In this document: positions 43,364 through 52,100 of the stretch, piece by piece
How positions within the stretch are numbered: position 1 is the first letter of the stretch
Layout: every line of letters begins with the position of its first letter
From: Clostridiales bacterium
GTDB lineage: Bacteria; Bacillota; Clostridia; Lachnospirales; Lachnospiraceae
Direction of reading: 5' to 3'
DNA: 64,000 nucleotides
NCBI GenBank assembly: GCA_015655075.1
Contig: JAATFT010000091.1
Location: forward strand, 62,001 to 126,000
The notes under the pieces: generated by a model
What the model was told of the DNA's origin: nothing
Seen by the model: the letters and a program-made list of their open reading frames with translations, nothing else
The model's database searches: none
Position numbers and translations under genes: made by a program

Positions 43364-43686
43364 TAAGGCGTGCCGAAGATACAATTATGCATGAAGATAT
43401 GCTAAGGAGTAAAAAGAGCAAAGAAGTGCAAAAGAGCAATTTTTAGAAAAAGGATAGGAACGTACGAACCTAAGAGAGATAGCTATGTGGTGGATTTTCT
43501 TGCTAAGAATCAGGTTTTCAAAATAGTCCTGTATGCTTTTAAACATAACGGACTTTTTGTAAACGGCATCCAGGCCCAGACCGATACACAACTGGCGGTA
43601 GAATTCCGTCGTGGTTACGGTGGACAGGCAGATATATCAGAAATTTATCCTGTGTACTCCATTTATCTGACGTCTTATATATTACT
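43364..43686 (+). other. Unrecognised spacer with a possible coding remnant
   Basis: A plus-strand frame (about 43487-43670) reads NGLFVNGIQAQTDTQLAVEF and GGQADISEIYPVYSIYL, which looks more protein-like than random, but I cannot match it to a family. The track extends it to 43741, where it overlaps the minus-strand TudS-like gene in the wrong direction. It may be a fragment left by the rearrangements to the left. Confidence 0.25.
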
Positions 43687-44241
43687 CTATTCCATCGGAA
43701 TAGAAAGAATCAGTTCAGGCTCATGTGCATTGAGTGCATAAATCGGGAGACTAATGTTTTCCTCTTCTAATAACTCACCCAGTACTTGATATAAAATTCC
43801 CGGTTTTTGCTTTCGTTTGCATTGCCCTACTACCGAAAGCCAATCTTCACGATTACTCATTGATCCGCCCCAAGGACCACTGCATGTATATTTCACACCA
43901 CAACTTGGGCTTCCATCGATCCCGATAAAACCTAAAACTTCAAAGCGTTCCGGTTGACTGATATATTCTTTTACCTCCATTAGGACAGGCTGCAATTGTT
44001 TTTTGCAGTGCTGTCTAAAAAATGGGTTATCGAACTGATCGCTTACATGCCCCCAACGACGTGCACCATACAGAGTAAATTCGGGACATGGAAGCTGCAC
44101 AAATTGTATTCCTTTTACTATTGCTTTCGAAACAAACTTCCGGCGCAATTCTTCTTCTGCCTTTATTTCCTTTTCATCATACATTACAACTTTAGCTGCA
44201 GTATTAAGAATACAATGACTGACAAATAGTATTTTTTGCAT
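43687..44241 (-). CDS. DUF523/TudS-like iron-sulfur protein
   Basis: The 184-residue protein shows three conserved cysteines in the DUF523 arrangement: Cys10 in SHCILN, Cys52 in QLPCPEF and Cys114 in GIDGSPSCG. In the TudS branch of this family these bind a [4Fe-4S] cluster that removes sulfur from 2-thiouracil. Here the gene lies directly downstream of uridine phosphorylase and an ECF importer, which makes a role in thio-nucleobase salvage plausible. It is a divergent member, so the reaction is inferred. No signal peptide or membrane segment is seen. Confidence 0.72.
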   Translation of the reverse strand: MQKILFVSHCILNTAAKVVMYDEKEIKAEEELRRKFVSKAIVKGIQFVQLPCPEFTLYGARRWGHVSDQFDNPFFRQHCKKQLQPVLMEVKEYISQPERFEVLGFIGIDGSPSCGVKYTCSGPWGGSMSNREDWLSVVGQCKRKQKPGILYQVLGELLEEENISLPIYALNAHEPELILSIPME

Positions 44242-44332
44242 GTCCGTTCCTCCATTTCATTACGTGCTCACTATCTTGGGAAAGCTCTTGGTATCCAATG
44301 CATATGCCTGCAAAAACTTACAACATACTATA

Positions 44333-45082
44333 TTATTTACTTGCTTCATCCTGCTTAATTAATTCACGCAAAGCATCACAAGCTACTTCAATTGTTTCGC
44401 TGTTCATTTCACCATAAGCCATAATTGCACCCGCACGGCACTTGCGGATTTGTGAAATAATAAAGAGTGCTGCTGTTTCCATTTCCGATGCCATTACATT
44501 ACCTTGTCTCCAAGCTTCCCAGCGTTCATTCAGCCGAGCAGCAGCCGGCATACCATTGGGATCATGTTGTCCGTAGAAGGAGTCTTTTGACTGCGCAATT
44601 CCCTCAGCAAAATTGAATCCAGCGTTTTTGGCAGCCGCTGATAAGGCAGCTGCAATATGACGGTCTGCGATTGCCGGGTACTCAATCGGAATATAATGAA
44701 TGGTGGTACCCTCATCACGAACTGCTCCCGTTATTACTACTCCATTCAATTTTTCATCCATGCTGTCATCACAAACACGCCCACACGTTCCAATACGAAT
44801 AAAAGTATCCGCTCCACAATGAATTAATTCCTCAACCGCTATTGCAGTTGAGGGACATCCCATACCAGTCGAAGTAACTGACACTTTCACTCCATTTAAA
44901 TATCCTGTCCATGTTTTGTGCTCACGATTATGTGCAACGAGATCCGGATTGTCCAAATGTTGTACAATGATATCAGTTCGAAAAGGATCGCCTGGAAGTA
45001 AAACATATCTTCCAATATCTCCTTTTTTACAGCAGATATGAAACTGCTGTCCGTTTTTGTTAAGTATTTCTTGACATTCCAT
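44333..45082 (-). CDS. udp: Uridine phosphorylase
   Basis: This cytoplasmic enzyme of 249 residues splits uridine with phosphate into uracil and ribose 1-phosphate. Family marks are YVLLPGDPFR, TSTGMGCPSTAIAVEELI, IRIGTCGRV for phosphate and base binding, QSKDSFYGQ for the base, and MASEMETAALFI for the ribose. I choose the ATG at 45082, preceded by AAAGGAG; the track start at 45103 overlaps the upstream ATPase. It is the enzyme that best defines the substrate class of this region, a pyrimidine nucleoside. Confidence 0.92.
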   Translation of the reverse strand: MECQEILNKNGQQFHICCKKGDIGRYVLLPGDPFRTDIIVQHLDNPDLVAHNREHKTWTGYLNGVKVSVTSTGMGCPSTAIAVEELIHCGADTFIRIGTCGRVCDDSMDEKLNGVVITGAVRDEGTTIHYIPIEYPAIADRHIAAALSAAAKNAGFNFAEGIAQSKDSFYGQHDPNGMPAAARLNERWEAWRQGNVMASEMETAALFIISQIRKCRAGAIMAYGEMNSETIEVACDALRELIKQDEASK

Positions 45083-45096
45083 ATACGTCTTCTCCT

Positions 45097-45909
45097 TTAG
45101 CATTTTATAGTTTTAGCCAAAATATCTACCGCTTGATCAAGTAATATAATATTTTCATTAATATCAAGATTTTTACACAATCGGCTTACATAGGGTTGTT
45201 TTAACATGGCTTTTTCTAAAGCCTGAAAATCCCAGAAAATCTCTTCAGGTGCCCCGCTTTTTATTATTTTTTTATTTGCCATTACAATAACACGGCTAAA
45301 ATTATTAACTACAAATTCCATATCATGCGAAATTGTAATTACTGTTTTTCCTCTTTTATAAAGTTCCTCTAATATGATTGCCAACCTCTTGTTACCAATC
45401 ATATCCTGCCCTGCTGTTGGTTCATCAAATACCATAACCGGACAATCAATTGCAACAATTGCTGCAATTGTGATAAACTTACGCATTGACAGCGGAAGAT
45501 TAAATGGATTTTCCTCAGCATAAATATCCATTCCGGTTATTTCTAAGGCAAAAGCCACTTGTTTTTTAATTTGTTCGGCTGGAAGTTTCATTTTTATTAA
45601 TCCATATTCTACTTCCCCACGAACCGACGAATGAAAAATTTGATCATCCGGATTTTGAAATACATATCCAACCACACGGGAAACCTGAGCTGTTGTATGG
45701 TCTTTCGTATTCATATCTCCAATCATTACATATCCCTTTGTAGGATATAGTAATGCATTCAGCATTTTAACCATAGTCGTTTTTCCAGCACCATTTTGCC
45801 CGACAATTGCAACATTTTCGCCTTTTTCTAATTCTAGATTAACACTATCAACTGCTAAAAAACCACCAGGATATTCATAGCTCACATCTTTAATACTAAT
45901 ATATGCCAT
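45097..45909 (-). CDS. ECF transporter ATPase 2
   Basis: This 270-residue ATPase is part of the energy-coupling module of a vitamin or nucleobase importer. Walker A is GQNGAGKTTMVKM and Walker B is VMVFDEPTAGQD. The signature is unusual: LPLSMRKFITIAA replaces LSGGQ, while its partner keeps the normal form. The start overlaps the previous stop (TAATG). In an asymmetric ATPase pair one composite site may be inactive. It is followed closely by uridine phosphorylase. Confidence 0.9.
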   Translation of the reverse strand: MAYISIKDVSYEYPGGFLAVDSVNLELEKGENVAIVGQNGAGKTTMVKMLNALLYPTKGYVMIGDMNTKDHTTAQVSRVVGYVFQNPDDQIFHSSVRGEVEYGLIKMKLPAEQIKKQVAFALEITGMDIYAEENPFNLPLSMRKFITIAAIVAIDCPVMVFDEPTAGQDMIGNKRLAIILEELYKRGKTVITISHDMEFVVNNFSRVIVMANKKIIKSGAPEEIFWDFQALEKAMLKQPYVSRLCKNLDINENIILLDQAVDILAKTIKC

Positions 45910-46775
45910 TATTGAATACCCTCCTTTTTCTTTATAATTTTTTGCAGAACTTCCGTTGCCTGTGCTTCTGTAATCGGAGTAACAGGTAAACCGATACCCA
46001 ACTGTTTCAATTTATTACTCAAAATCGCCATTTGTGGTAATTGAATACCTTGTTCCATTAAAAAAATATCAGATAGCACCTCTTGCGTTGAACCTTTTTT
46101 TATCAATTCTCCATTTGCCATAACAAGGATTTCATCTGCGGACTCTGCCAATAAGTCAACCTTATGTTCAACAAGTATAATCGTTTTTTGTTCCTTCTTC
46201 ATCGCCTTAATAATTTCAAATATACTCTCTGTTCCTTCCGGATCCAATTGCGAAGTTGGTTCATCTATTACAAAAATATCTGGTCCCAGAACTAATATAG
46301 CTGCCAACGCTACTCTTTGCTGCTGTCCGCCGGAAAGTTCAAAAGGGTTTTTTTCGGCTAGATGAAGTATATCTGTCTTCTCCATGATAGTTACAACCCG
46401 CTCTTCAATTTCTAGCGGTTCAACGCCTAAATTTTCAAGACCATATGCAATTTCTTCAAATACAGAATCCTTAACTCCACTGATTTGATTAAAAGGATTC
46501 TGAAACACATATCCAATTCGTAATGCAAGTTCACCATTTTCATAATCAATTGTAGATTTCCCGTTTACTAAAACCTGCCCACTTAATTCACCCTTATAAA
46601 AGTCAGGTGCAAATCCCCGCATCAAAGCACAAAGCGTTGTTTTACCAGACCCATTTGCACCAATTACACCGTAAAACTTGCCCTTTTCGATTTTAAAGCT
46701 CAAATTTTTAACGGCGGGTGTTTTCGTTAACGGATAACAATATGTTACATCTTTAAACTCTATGGCAGTATCCAT
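45909..46775 (-). CDS. ECF transporter ATPase 1
   Basis: This 288-residue ATPase has standard motifs: GANGSGKTTLCALM, Q-loop FQNPFNQ, signature FELSGGQQQRVALA, and FVIDEPTSQLDPEG with a switch His in LVEHKVD. It pairs with the second ATPase and docks on EcfT. Its start overlaps the EcfT stop by 16 bp, so translation is coupled. The C-terminal 40 residues beyond the core are typical of EcfA proteins. Confidence 0.92.
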   Translation of the reverse strand: MDTAIEFKDVTYCYPLTKTPAVKNLSFKIEKGKFYGVIGANGSGKTTLCALMRGFAPDFYKGELSGQVLVNGKSTIDYENGELALRIGYVFQNPFNQISGVKDSVFEEIAYGLENLGVEPLEIEERVVTIMEKTDILHLAEKNPFELSGGQQQRVALAAILVLGPDIFVIDEPTSQLDPEGTESIFEIIKAMKKEQKTIILVEHKVDLLAESADEILVMANGELIKKGSTQEVLSDIFLMEQGIQLPQMAILSNKLKQLGIGLPVTPITEAQATEVLQKIIKKKEGIQ

Positions 46776-47554
46776 AACAATACCCTCCCTATAGCAACTA
46801 TACTTGTAATTATTATACAGATTACCATTGCTAATGTTTCATTACCACTATATTCTACATTTAAAATGTGCGTCTTTTTACACTTTATTTCAAATCCCTT
46901 TGAGGAAAGTGCAAGTGCACGATCATCACTGCTAATAATTGCACTTAAAATCAAAGGCACCATGGACGGAAAAAATGCTTTGGCACGGACAAATAGATTA
47001 CCTTGTGTCTCAACGCCACGTGCTCTCTGTGCATTCATAATTATTTTCGAATTACGACCCATCAGATCAATCATCTGCATCGTGGAAAGGAGTATATAGG
47101 AAGCCTTGTAGTTCATCCCTTTGTCTTCTAGGGCTCGCGAAAGCTCTTTCATTTCTGTTGTCTGGAACAGCCATACAAAAGCGCCTGCAATATTCAATAT
47201 GGATACACTGAGGCTTACTCCTGTATGTAATCCATCTGAATAAATATAAAGAATTCCAAAATGGAATAGCAAATCACCACCAGGAATAATAAATGTCTGT
47301 ACTAAGAAAATAAAAATAGCGATTATTGCCGCTTTTTTCATAGCCTTGAGAAATTGTGATATAACACCGCTTAGCGTTGCCAATATTGGGAGTACTAAAA
47401 ACCAAGGTATAATTAAAAGCGGTATCCCCATGATATTAACTGTTGATAATAACAGTGAGCATACAGAATAGAAAAATACTATCCACAACTTTGTAGTTGG
47501 ATATAGTGCTGCTACCCTATTTGTTTTTTTAATTTGAAATTTTTCAATCCACAT
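46760..47554 (-). CDS. ecfT: ECF transporter transmembrane component (EcfT)
   Basis: This membrane coupling protein of 264 residues has about five to six hydrophobic segments. The two ATPase-docking helices are recognisable in SRALEDKGMNYKASYILLS and MNAQRARGVETQG, where the Ala-Arg-Gly pair is diagnostic. It follows the S component by 73 bp and is preceded by AAGGAG. Because S, T and both A subunits are encoded together, this is probably a dedicated (group I) ECF importer. Confidence 0.9.
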   Translation of the reverse strand: MWIEKFQIKKTNRVAALYPTTKLWIVFFYSVCSLLLSTVNIMGIPLLIIPWFLVLPILATLSGVISQFLKAMKKAAIIAIFIFLVQTFIIPGGDLLFHFGILYIYSDGLHTGVSLSVSILNIAGAFVWLFQTTEMKELSRALEDKGMNYKASYILLSTMQMIDLMGRNSKIIMNAQRARGVETQGNLFVRAKAFFPSMVPLILSAIISSDDRALALSSKGFEIKCKKTHILNVEYSGNETLAMVICIIITSIVAIGRVLLWILP

Positions 47555-47627
47555 TCTATTTTGCTCCTTATGGAGGTTTGGCTCTGGTTAAGTAAAGCCA
47601 AAGCCAAAACCTATTATTCCAATCATT

Positions 47628-48233
47628 TTACTTTTTCTTAATAAAGTTCTCTCCACATCCAAATTTAATTACTGTACGCTCAGGAACAACCTTAATGACA
47701 AAATAAGAGATAAAGAAGGATATAATTCTGTCAATTACTGTAAATATACCGTCGCTGCCCATCACTGAGAGCCATATATTAGTACCTGTAGCCATTAATG
47801 TTGCCGTAACAATGGATGTTCCACCACCGGTAACACCGCCATATACCAAAACGATAATAGGTGCAGCAGTAATAATTGATGTAGCTGCCATTAATATCAT
47901 GGCAATAAGCCACCTCCACCATGTGCTAAACATATTTCTACGGGATAGGTAGCCTGTAACCAAACCACATGCAACATTCACCGGAATAAATGCAAAATTT
48001 ACAGGGTTTGCAATACCAGTTACTAAGTTAGTTACCAGACCAATCACTGCTCCTACCCAAGGTCCGCATAACATAGCTCCAAAAATCGTACCAATTGTGT
48101 CCAAATAAAATGGTAGCTTTAACAGGCTTGCTAACTGACCTCCAACAAAGTTCACTGCAACAGCGACCGGAATAATCAGCAGCGCCAGTAATGTGAAATC
48201 GTCCTTAATGGAATGTTTTTTCTTTTCGGTCAT
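47628..48233 (-). CDS. ECF transporter S component, probable nucleoside/base specificity
   Basis: The small membrane protein of 201 residues has about six hydrophobic segments and provides substrate specificity to the ECF complex. Characteristic stretches are LKLPFYLDTIGTIFGAML and GPWVGAVIGLVTNLVTG near residues 38-74. The same layout occurs in S components for vitamins and bases, and I cannot name the ligand from sequence alone. The link with uridine phosphorylase and a TudS-like protein points to a pyrimidine nucleoside or base. AGGAGGG precedes the ATG. Confidence 0.85.
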   Translation of the reverse strand: MTEKKKHSIKDDFTLLALLIIPVAVAVNFVGGQLASLLKLPFYLDTIGTIFGAMLCGPWVGAVIGLVTNLVTGIANPVNFAFIPVNVACGLVTGYLSRRNMFSTWWRWLIAMILMAATSIITAAPIIVLVYGGVTGGGTSIVTATLMATGTNIWLSVMGSDGIFTVIDRIISFFISYFVIKVVPERTVIKFGCGENFIKKK

Positions 48234-48440
48234 AATAAATACCCTCCTTAAATTATTTTGTGGATGTTTGATTGTTATACAAAAGAGCTTACTTTTTACA
48301 TTTTTGTATATTAAATCAAATCATTCCTATATAATTCTTTGCAAATTCTCTATACCCATTAATATGCATGTTTTGCAAAGTAATTATTAAATGGTGTCCA
48401 ACACTGCCATAATTCTGTTTTATAAACTTTATTCCCTTCC

Positions 48441-49601
48441 TTAATGTGCCTTTACATTTCTTCTTTGTTCTAATTTTTGAACAGTAAATGACATTACTGA
48501 GAGAATCCCACAGAGTATAGCAATAACGGCATAAACTTTAGTAATTGAATCATTTCCCGAAACTTCACTAATAATAGGCTGTGAAATAACGCCACCAAGA
48601 TTTGAAGAAAACGTAATTAAGGAAAAAGCCGCTCCAATATTTAGAGGAAAGAACACGCTGGCCTTAAACCCAAGTGTTGGATATATTGGAGCAAACGCCG
48701 CTCCAACAATCAGCAAACCAAACAATTTCAAATATGGGTTCGGCATAAGCAGCAATATAACAACACCAATTGTTGCACTGATAAGACACGGCAGAATAAT
48801 CTTCCTTGTGTTTGCAATGCGGCTACAGGTAAACCGTCCTAAAATACTTGCAAACCAATAGACTGATAAAGCAATTGCGCCTAAACCTGCAGCTCCTATT
48901 GTCTTAAAATAAACCCTTGTCCAGTAAGTCAATGCACTTTCGCTTCCGGTTATAATAATAATCGACATCATGTAAAACAGCATTAACGGATTACCTATTA
49001 ATCGCAACAACGAAACTTTATGTTTTTCTTTAACCTGTGTAACAGGCTTTTTTTCTAAACCATCCCTGATAAAAAAGAGAAGTGTTATGAATGCCAATAC
49101 AAGAATAATAAAATAAACTATTTTGTATTTATCTGTCCGCATAGCATTCGAAATAATAACGGGAGAAATCATCGCACCAATGCTAAATAAAGCTTGGTTA
49201 ACCAGTAAATGCTGTCCTGACTTTTCACCATTTTCATCTGAGGTAATTGCAAACAATACACTTTCTGTTCCTCCGATACCGGCTCCATATATAACAAATC
49301 CAATGATTATATGTGAAATTCTCTGAGATGTGAATACAATCAATGCGCCAAGACACACCATCAGTATCGCTAACGCTACACTTCGGTTTCTGCCCACACG
49401 ATCCGAAAATTCACCAAAGAATAACACCATTAGCATTGGCCCCGCATACAAAGCACCAATCATCATTGCCATTTGTGAATCAGTGGCCTGAAATGCCTCG
49501 GTTATATTATTAACCAGCAATTGATTGGCTGCATAGAAGCATCCCATAAATAAGAATATGCAGTGAAGGAGCATATTTATTTCACTTGTATTTTTCGTCA
49601 A
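48441..49601 (-). CDS. Major facilitator superfamily transporter
   Basis: This 386-residue membrane transporter has about twelve hydrophobic segments. The MFS loop motif between helices 2 and 3 reads GEFSDRVGRNRSVAL. It follows the YjjW gene by 15 bp and probably belongs to the yjjI-yjjW transcript. It could import the substrate or export the product of the glycyl radical enzyme. The TTG start at 49601, 6 nt after a GGGGGG site, is kept; an ATG nine codons later is the alternative. The substrate is unknown. Confidence 0.88.
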   Translation of the reverse strand: MTKNTSEINMLLHCIFLFMGCFYAANQLLVNNITEAFQATDSQMAMMIGALYAGPMLMVLFFGEFSDRVGRNRSVALAILMVCLGALIVFTSQRISHIIIGFVIYGAGIGGTESVLFAITSDENGEKSGQHLLVNQALFSIGAMISPVIISNAMRTDKYKIVYFIILVLAFITLLFFIRDGLEKKPVTQVKEKHKVSLLRLIGNPLMLFYMMSIIIITGSESALTYWTRVYFKTIGAAGLGAIALSVYWFASILGRFTCSRIANTRKIILPCLISATIGVVILLLMPNPYLKLFGLLIVGAAFAPIYPTLGFKASVFFPLNIGAAFSLITFSSNLGGVISQPIISEVSGNDSITKVYAVIAILCGILSVMSFTVQKLEQRRNVKAH

Positions 49602-49616
49602 GTCTATCCCCCCGGT

Positions 49617-50459
49617 TTAAGTTAATGTAATATGGTCAAAGCCATTACTTCTTGCAATTGCTTCCATAGAATGCATTTCTTTCTGAGAAGGGGTTCCTAA
49701 TTCTAAAAATTGTTTCCTTACACCAAACGGTCTAAATGCAATAATTCTATAGTGGATATCAGTGGTTGCTAGATACGGTGATAATAACTTCGTAATTTCG
49801 TAAACAGTCTTTGCATTATCTATTTCGTTTTGTGCAATAACAGTACGTATTTCGGTGAGTTTACCTATGCTTGCCAGGTACAATGCATTTCTTAATACCA
49901 ATTCATTCTTTTGGCCTGTCAGTGCTAGGTGCTTTTCCGGATCAAAAGCTTTGATGTCCAACATTACTCCGTCTGTAACATCCATTAAACTTTGTTCTTC
50001 TTCAAAACTAATTACGCTGCCATTGGAATCCAATAAACAATTTAAGTCATTTTCTTTCATCCTGCGGAAAAAGTGTACGATAAATTCTGACTGCAAGGTA
50101 CACTCTCCTCCGGAACAGGTTACGCCACGAATAAACGGTATATTGCGGATTACTCTGTCTGCCAATGCCTCCACTGTCATCCATGATATCTTTGGTGATG
50201 CTTGGTGCGAACAAACCTTGATGCATGTATCACAGTTTTTACAGATTGCAGGATTCCATACTACTTTTCCTTGCGTAAGAGACAATGCTCCAACAGGACA
50301 TTTTTCAACACATTTTCCGCATGCGGTGCACATATGCAGCGTTTCGGGATTGTGGCAATATTTACAGTTAAAGTTACATCCCTGAAAAAAAACTGCAGTC
50401 CGATTGCCAGGTCCATCTACAACTGAAGTATCGATAATTTTATTCACGGGCGCCAGCAT
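49617..50459 (-). CDS. yjjW: YjjW-type glycyl radical enzyme activase (radical SAM)
   Basis: This radical-SAM protein of 280 residues makes the glycyl radical on its YjjI partner. The SAM cluster motif CNFNCKYC (Cys28, 32, 35) is followed by a two-cluster ferredoxin insert (CTACGKCVEKC and CKNCDTCIKVC), then GVTCSGGECTLQ and LDIKAFDPEKH. The insert is typical of GRE activases other than the PFL type. Its start overlaps the YjjI stop (TAATG), so the two are translated together. It is oxygen-sensitive, which supports an anaerobic host. Confidence 0.93.
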   Translation of the reverse strand: MLAPVNKIIDTSVVDGPGNRTAVFFQGCNFNCKYCHNPETLHMCTACGKCVEKCPVGALSLTQGKVVWNPAICKNCDTCIKVCSHQASPKISWMTVEALADRVIRNIPFIRGVTCSGGECTLQSEFIVHFFRRMKENDLNCLLDSNGSVISFEEEQSLMDVTDGVMLDIKAFDPEKHLALTGQKNELVLRNALYLASIGKLTEIRTVIAQNEIDNAKTVYEITKLLSPYLATTDIHYRIIAFRPFGVRKQFLELGTPSQKEMHSMEAIARSNGFDHITLT

Positions 50460-51988
50460 TATATACTCCTTACTTTTCTTCGCAGAGTACCGTCATACTC
50501 CTTCGCATTATATGATCCTCTGACTGTTTCATTAATAACTTGTTTCCCCTCTGCATAAGCCTGAATATCTGATTTCTTAACAAGATATCCGGTAACACGT
50601 ACAAGTTCACTATCCGATGAATAGGTAGAAATATATCTGATTCCTACTTTGAAAGCTCCTTTAAAGACATCTAAAATAGCTGCCGGATTCTTGCTGTAAG
50701 TTGTATCAAAGGGGAAAATATCTCCTACTCCCGTTGGGAAATATTTATGATATAATCCTGCTTGGCGTAAATGGTCATATAACGGAAGTTCCTCTCCGAT
50801 TGCAATACGTGCACCCGGGCTTGTTCCTTCATCTCCTGCTGCACCGACTTGCGCATGCAACATAAAATGATGGTCCCAATCCGGTGAATACTTAGACTCA
50901 AAGCTTTCAACATGTTCTTTAAGAGCGTCCATAACTTTTACGCCTAATTGATTTGCTTCTTCATCCTTTCCGTAGCGCTCCGTCTTTCCTTGAAGCTTCA
51001 TTAACTGATTGACACACTCGCAAAGGCCAGCCATTCCAAATAGTCCAACAAAATTATCTTGGCGTATAAAACCTTCATTTACCAAAAAATGTGTTGAGAA
51101 AAATGGTGTTTCTTCAACTATGAATCTTGTCTTTTCTTCCATAAACTGGCACAATGTTCGAACAGCATGAGGCAGTGTATCGTCAAAGAAGTCACTGACA
51201 GAAGTAGAGTTATTTGCTAATTTATTTAGCCGAAGCCTGGAAAGCGTAAATGCACCACCGCCTATGGGCAAACCATTATAGCAGCTGGCAATGCCAAACG
51301 GACGTCCTTTGAAGTCGACATCATAAGCTGGTTTGTATGCAAATGCAGGATTAGCGCTAGCAAGAGCTGTTTCTATTGCTAATTCTGCGAAATCGTCTGG
51401 AGTAATTTTCGGATCATAAATTAATGTCATATTAGGGACAGAATTTTTCAATTCACTCTCAAGCTCTAGAACAATCCAGCCAGCTCTAGATGCTTTAGGA
51501 CCCAAATTCATATGGCAAAAGCTACTTCCAAACGTACGATCACAATGGATTAGAAATCCTCGGATCATTTTTTTTGCTTCCTCTGTGTCTTGTATAAATG
51601 GTTCAAGCAAGTAATCAATATTCCCCATATATACCGGGAAATGGGTGATTGATGGAACATGTCGATAAAAAATGAGCAGTGTATTCAATGCTTCAAATAA
51701 ATCTTTCGGCAGATCTAATTTCAAAAACTTACACCCGTTTTTCATTAATTTGTCATAATCCGGTAGAATATAGCGCGCCGTGTAGGGTGCATGTCCTTCA
51801 TCCAAATCACATATAATCCCTTTATCATACAAGGAGTAAAAATCTTCTGGTGTTCCATCAGGGTAGGGCAGCAAGTTTTCCGCTAATGTCGCAAGTGCCA
51901 TCATTGTTTGTTCATGCGTATTCTTGGGGTTCTTCAGTATTTCCAGTACCTCTGCCCGTGATGCTTCGATATTTTTTTGAGCTTTCAT
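50459..51988 (-). CDS. yjjI: YjjI-family glycyl radical enzyme
   Basis: This is a glycyl radical enzyme of 509 residues, much shorter than the 750-850 of PFL-like members but normal for YjjI. The glycine loop is LVRVTGYLVKK near residue 463, and the likely catalytic cysteine is in IASCYNGLPIGGGA. I know of no settled reaction for YjjI. In E. coli yjjI-yjjW sits beside the deo nucleoside genes, and here the pair is near uridine phosphorylase, so the nucleoside link recurs. AAAGGAG precedes the ATG. A divergent Crp-type regulator and a PrfA-like box suggest anaerobic or metabolite control. Confidence 0.9.
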   Translation of the reverse strand: MKAQKNIEASRAEVLEILKNPKNTHEQTMMALATLAENLLPYPDGTPEDFYSLYDKGIICDLDEGHAPYTARYILPDYDKLMKNGCKFLKLDLPKDLFEALNTLLIFYRHVPSITHFPVYMGNIDYLLEPFIQDTEEAKKMIRGFLIHCDRTFGSSFCHMNLGPKASRAGWIVLELESELKNSVPNMTLIYDPKITPDDFAELAIETALASANPAFAYKPAYDVDFKGRPFGIASCYNGLPIGGGAFTLSRLRLNKLANNSTSVSDFFDDTLPHAVRTLCQFMEEKTRFIVEETPFFSTHFLVNEGFIRQDNFVGLFGMAGLCECVNQLMKLQGKTERYGKDEEANQLGVKVMDALKEHVESFESKYSPDWDHHFMLHAQVGAAGDEGTSPGARIAIGEELPLYDHLRQAGLYHKYFPTGVGDIFPFDTTYSKNPAAILDVFKGAFKVGIRYISTYSSDSELVRVTGYLVKKSDIQAYAEGKQVINETVRGSYNAKEYDGTLRRKVRSI

Positions 51989-52049
51989 TTTTTCTCCTTT
52001 CGCTATTTATCCTTGCATTCATCTTATCATTAATGTACAATATAAAAAA

Positions 52050-52061
52050 TGACATTTGTCA
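52050..52061. promoter_or_regulatory. PrfA/Crp-like palindrome between yjjI and its divergent regulator
   Basis: TGACATTTGTCA is a perfect 12-bp palindrome 40 bp before the regulator start and 62 bp before yjjI. Its layout (GACA-nn-TGTC) resembles the PrfA box (TTAACAnnTGTTAA) of Firmicute Crp/Fnr proteins. Control of both genes by the divergent regulator is inferred. Confidence 0.55.
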
Positions 52062-52100
52062 GTTTCTGTTGTGATTTTTTGCATAAATAAGGAGAAGCTA

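Noticed and set aside
49855-50385. 176-aa plus-strand ORF opposite yjjW
   Set aside because: Shadow frame; yjjW on the minus strand has all catalytic motifs.
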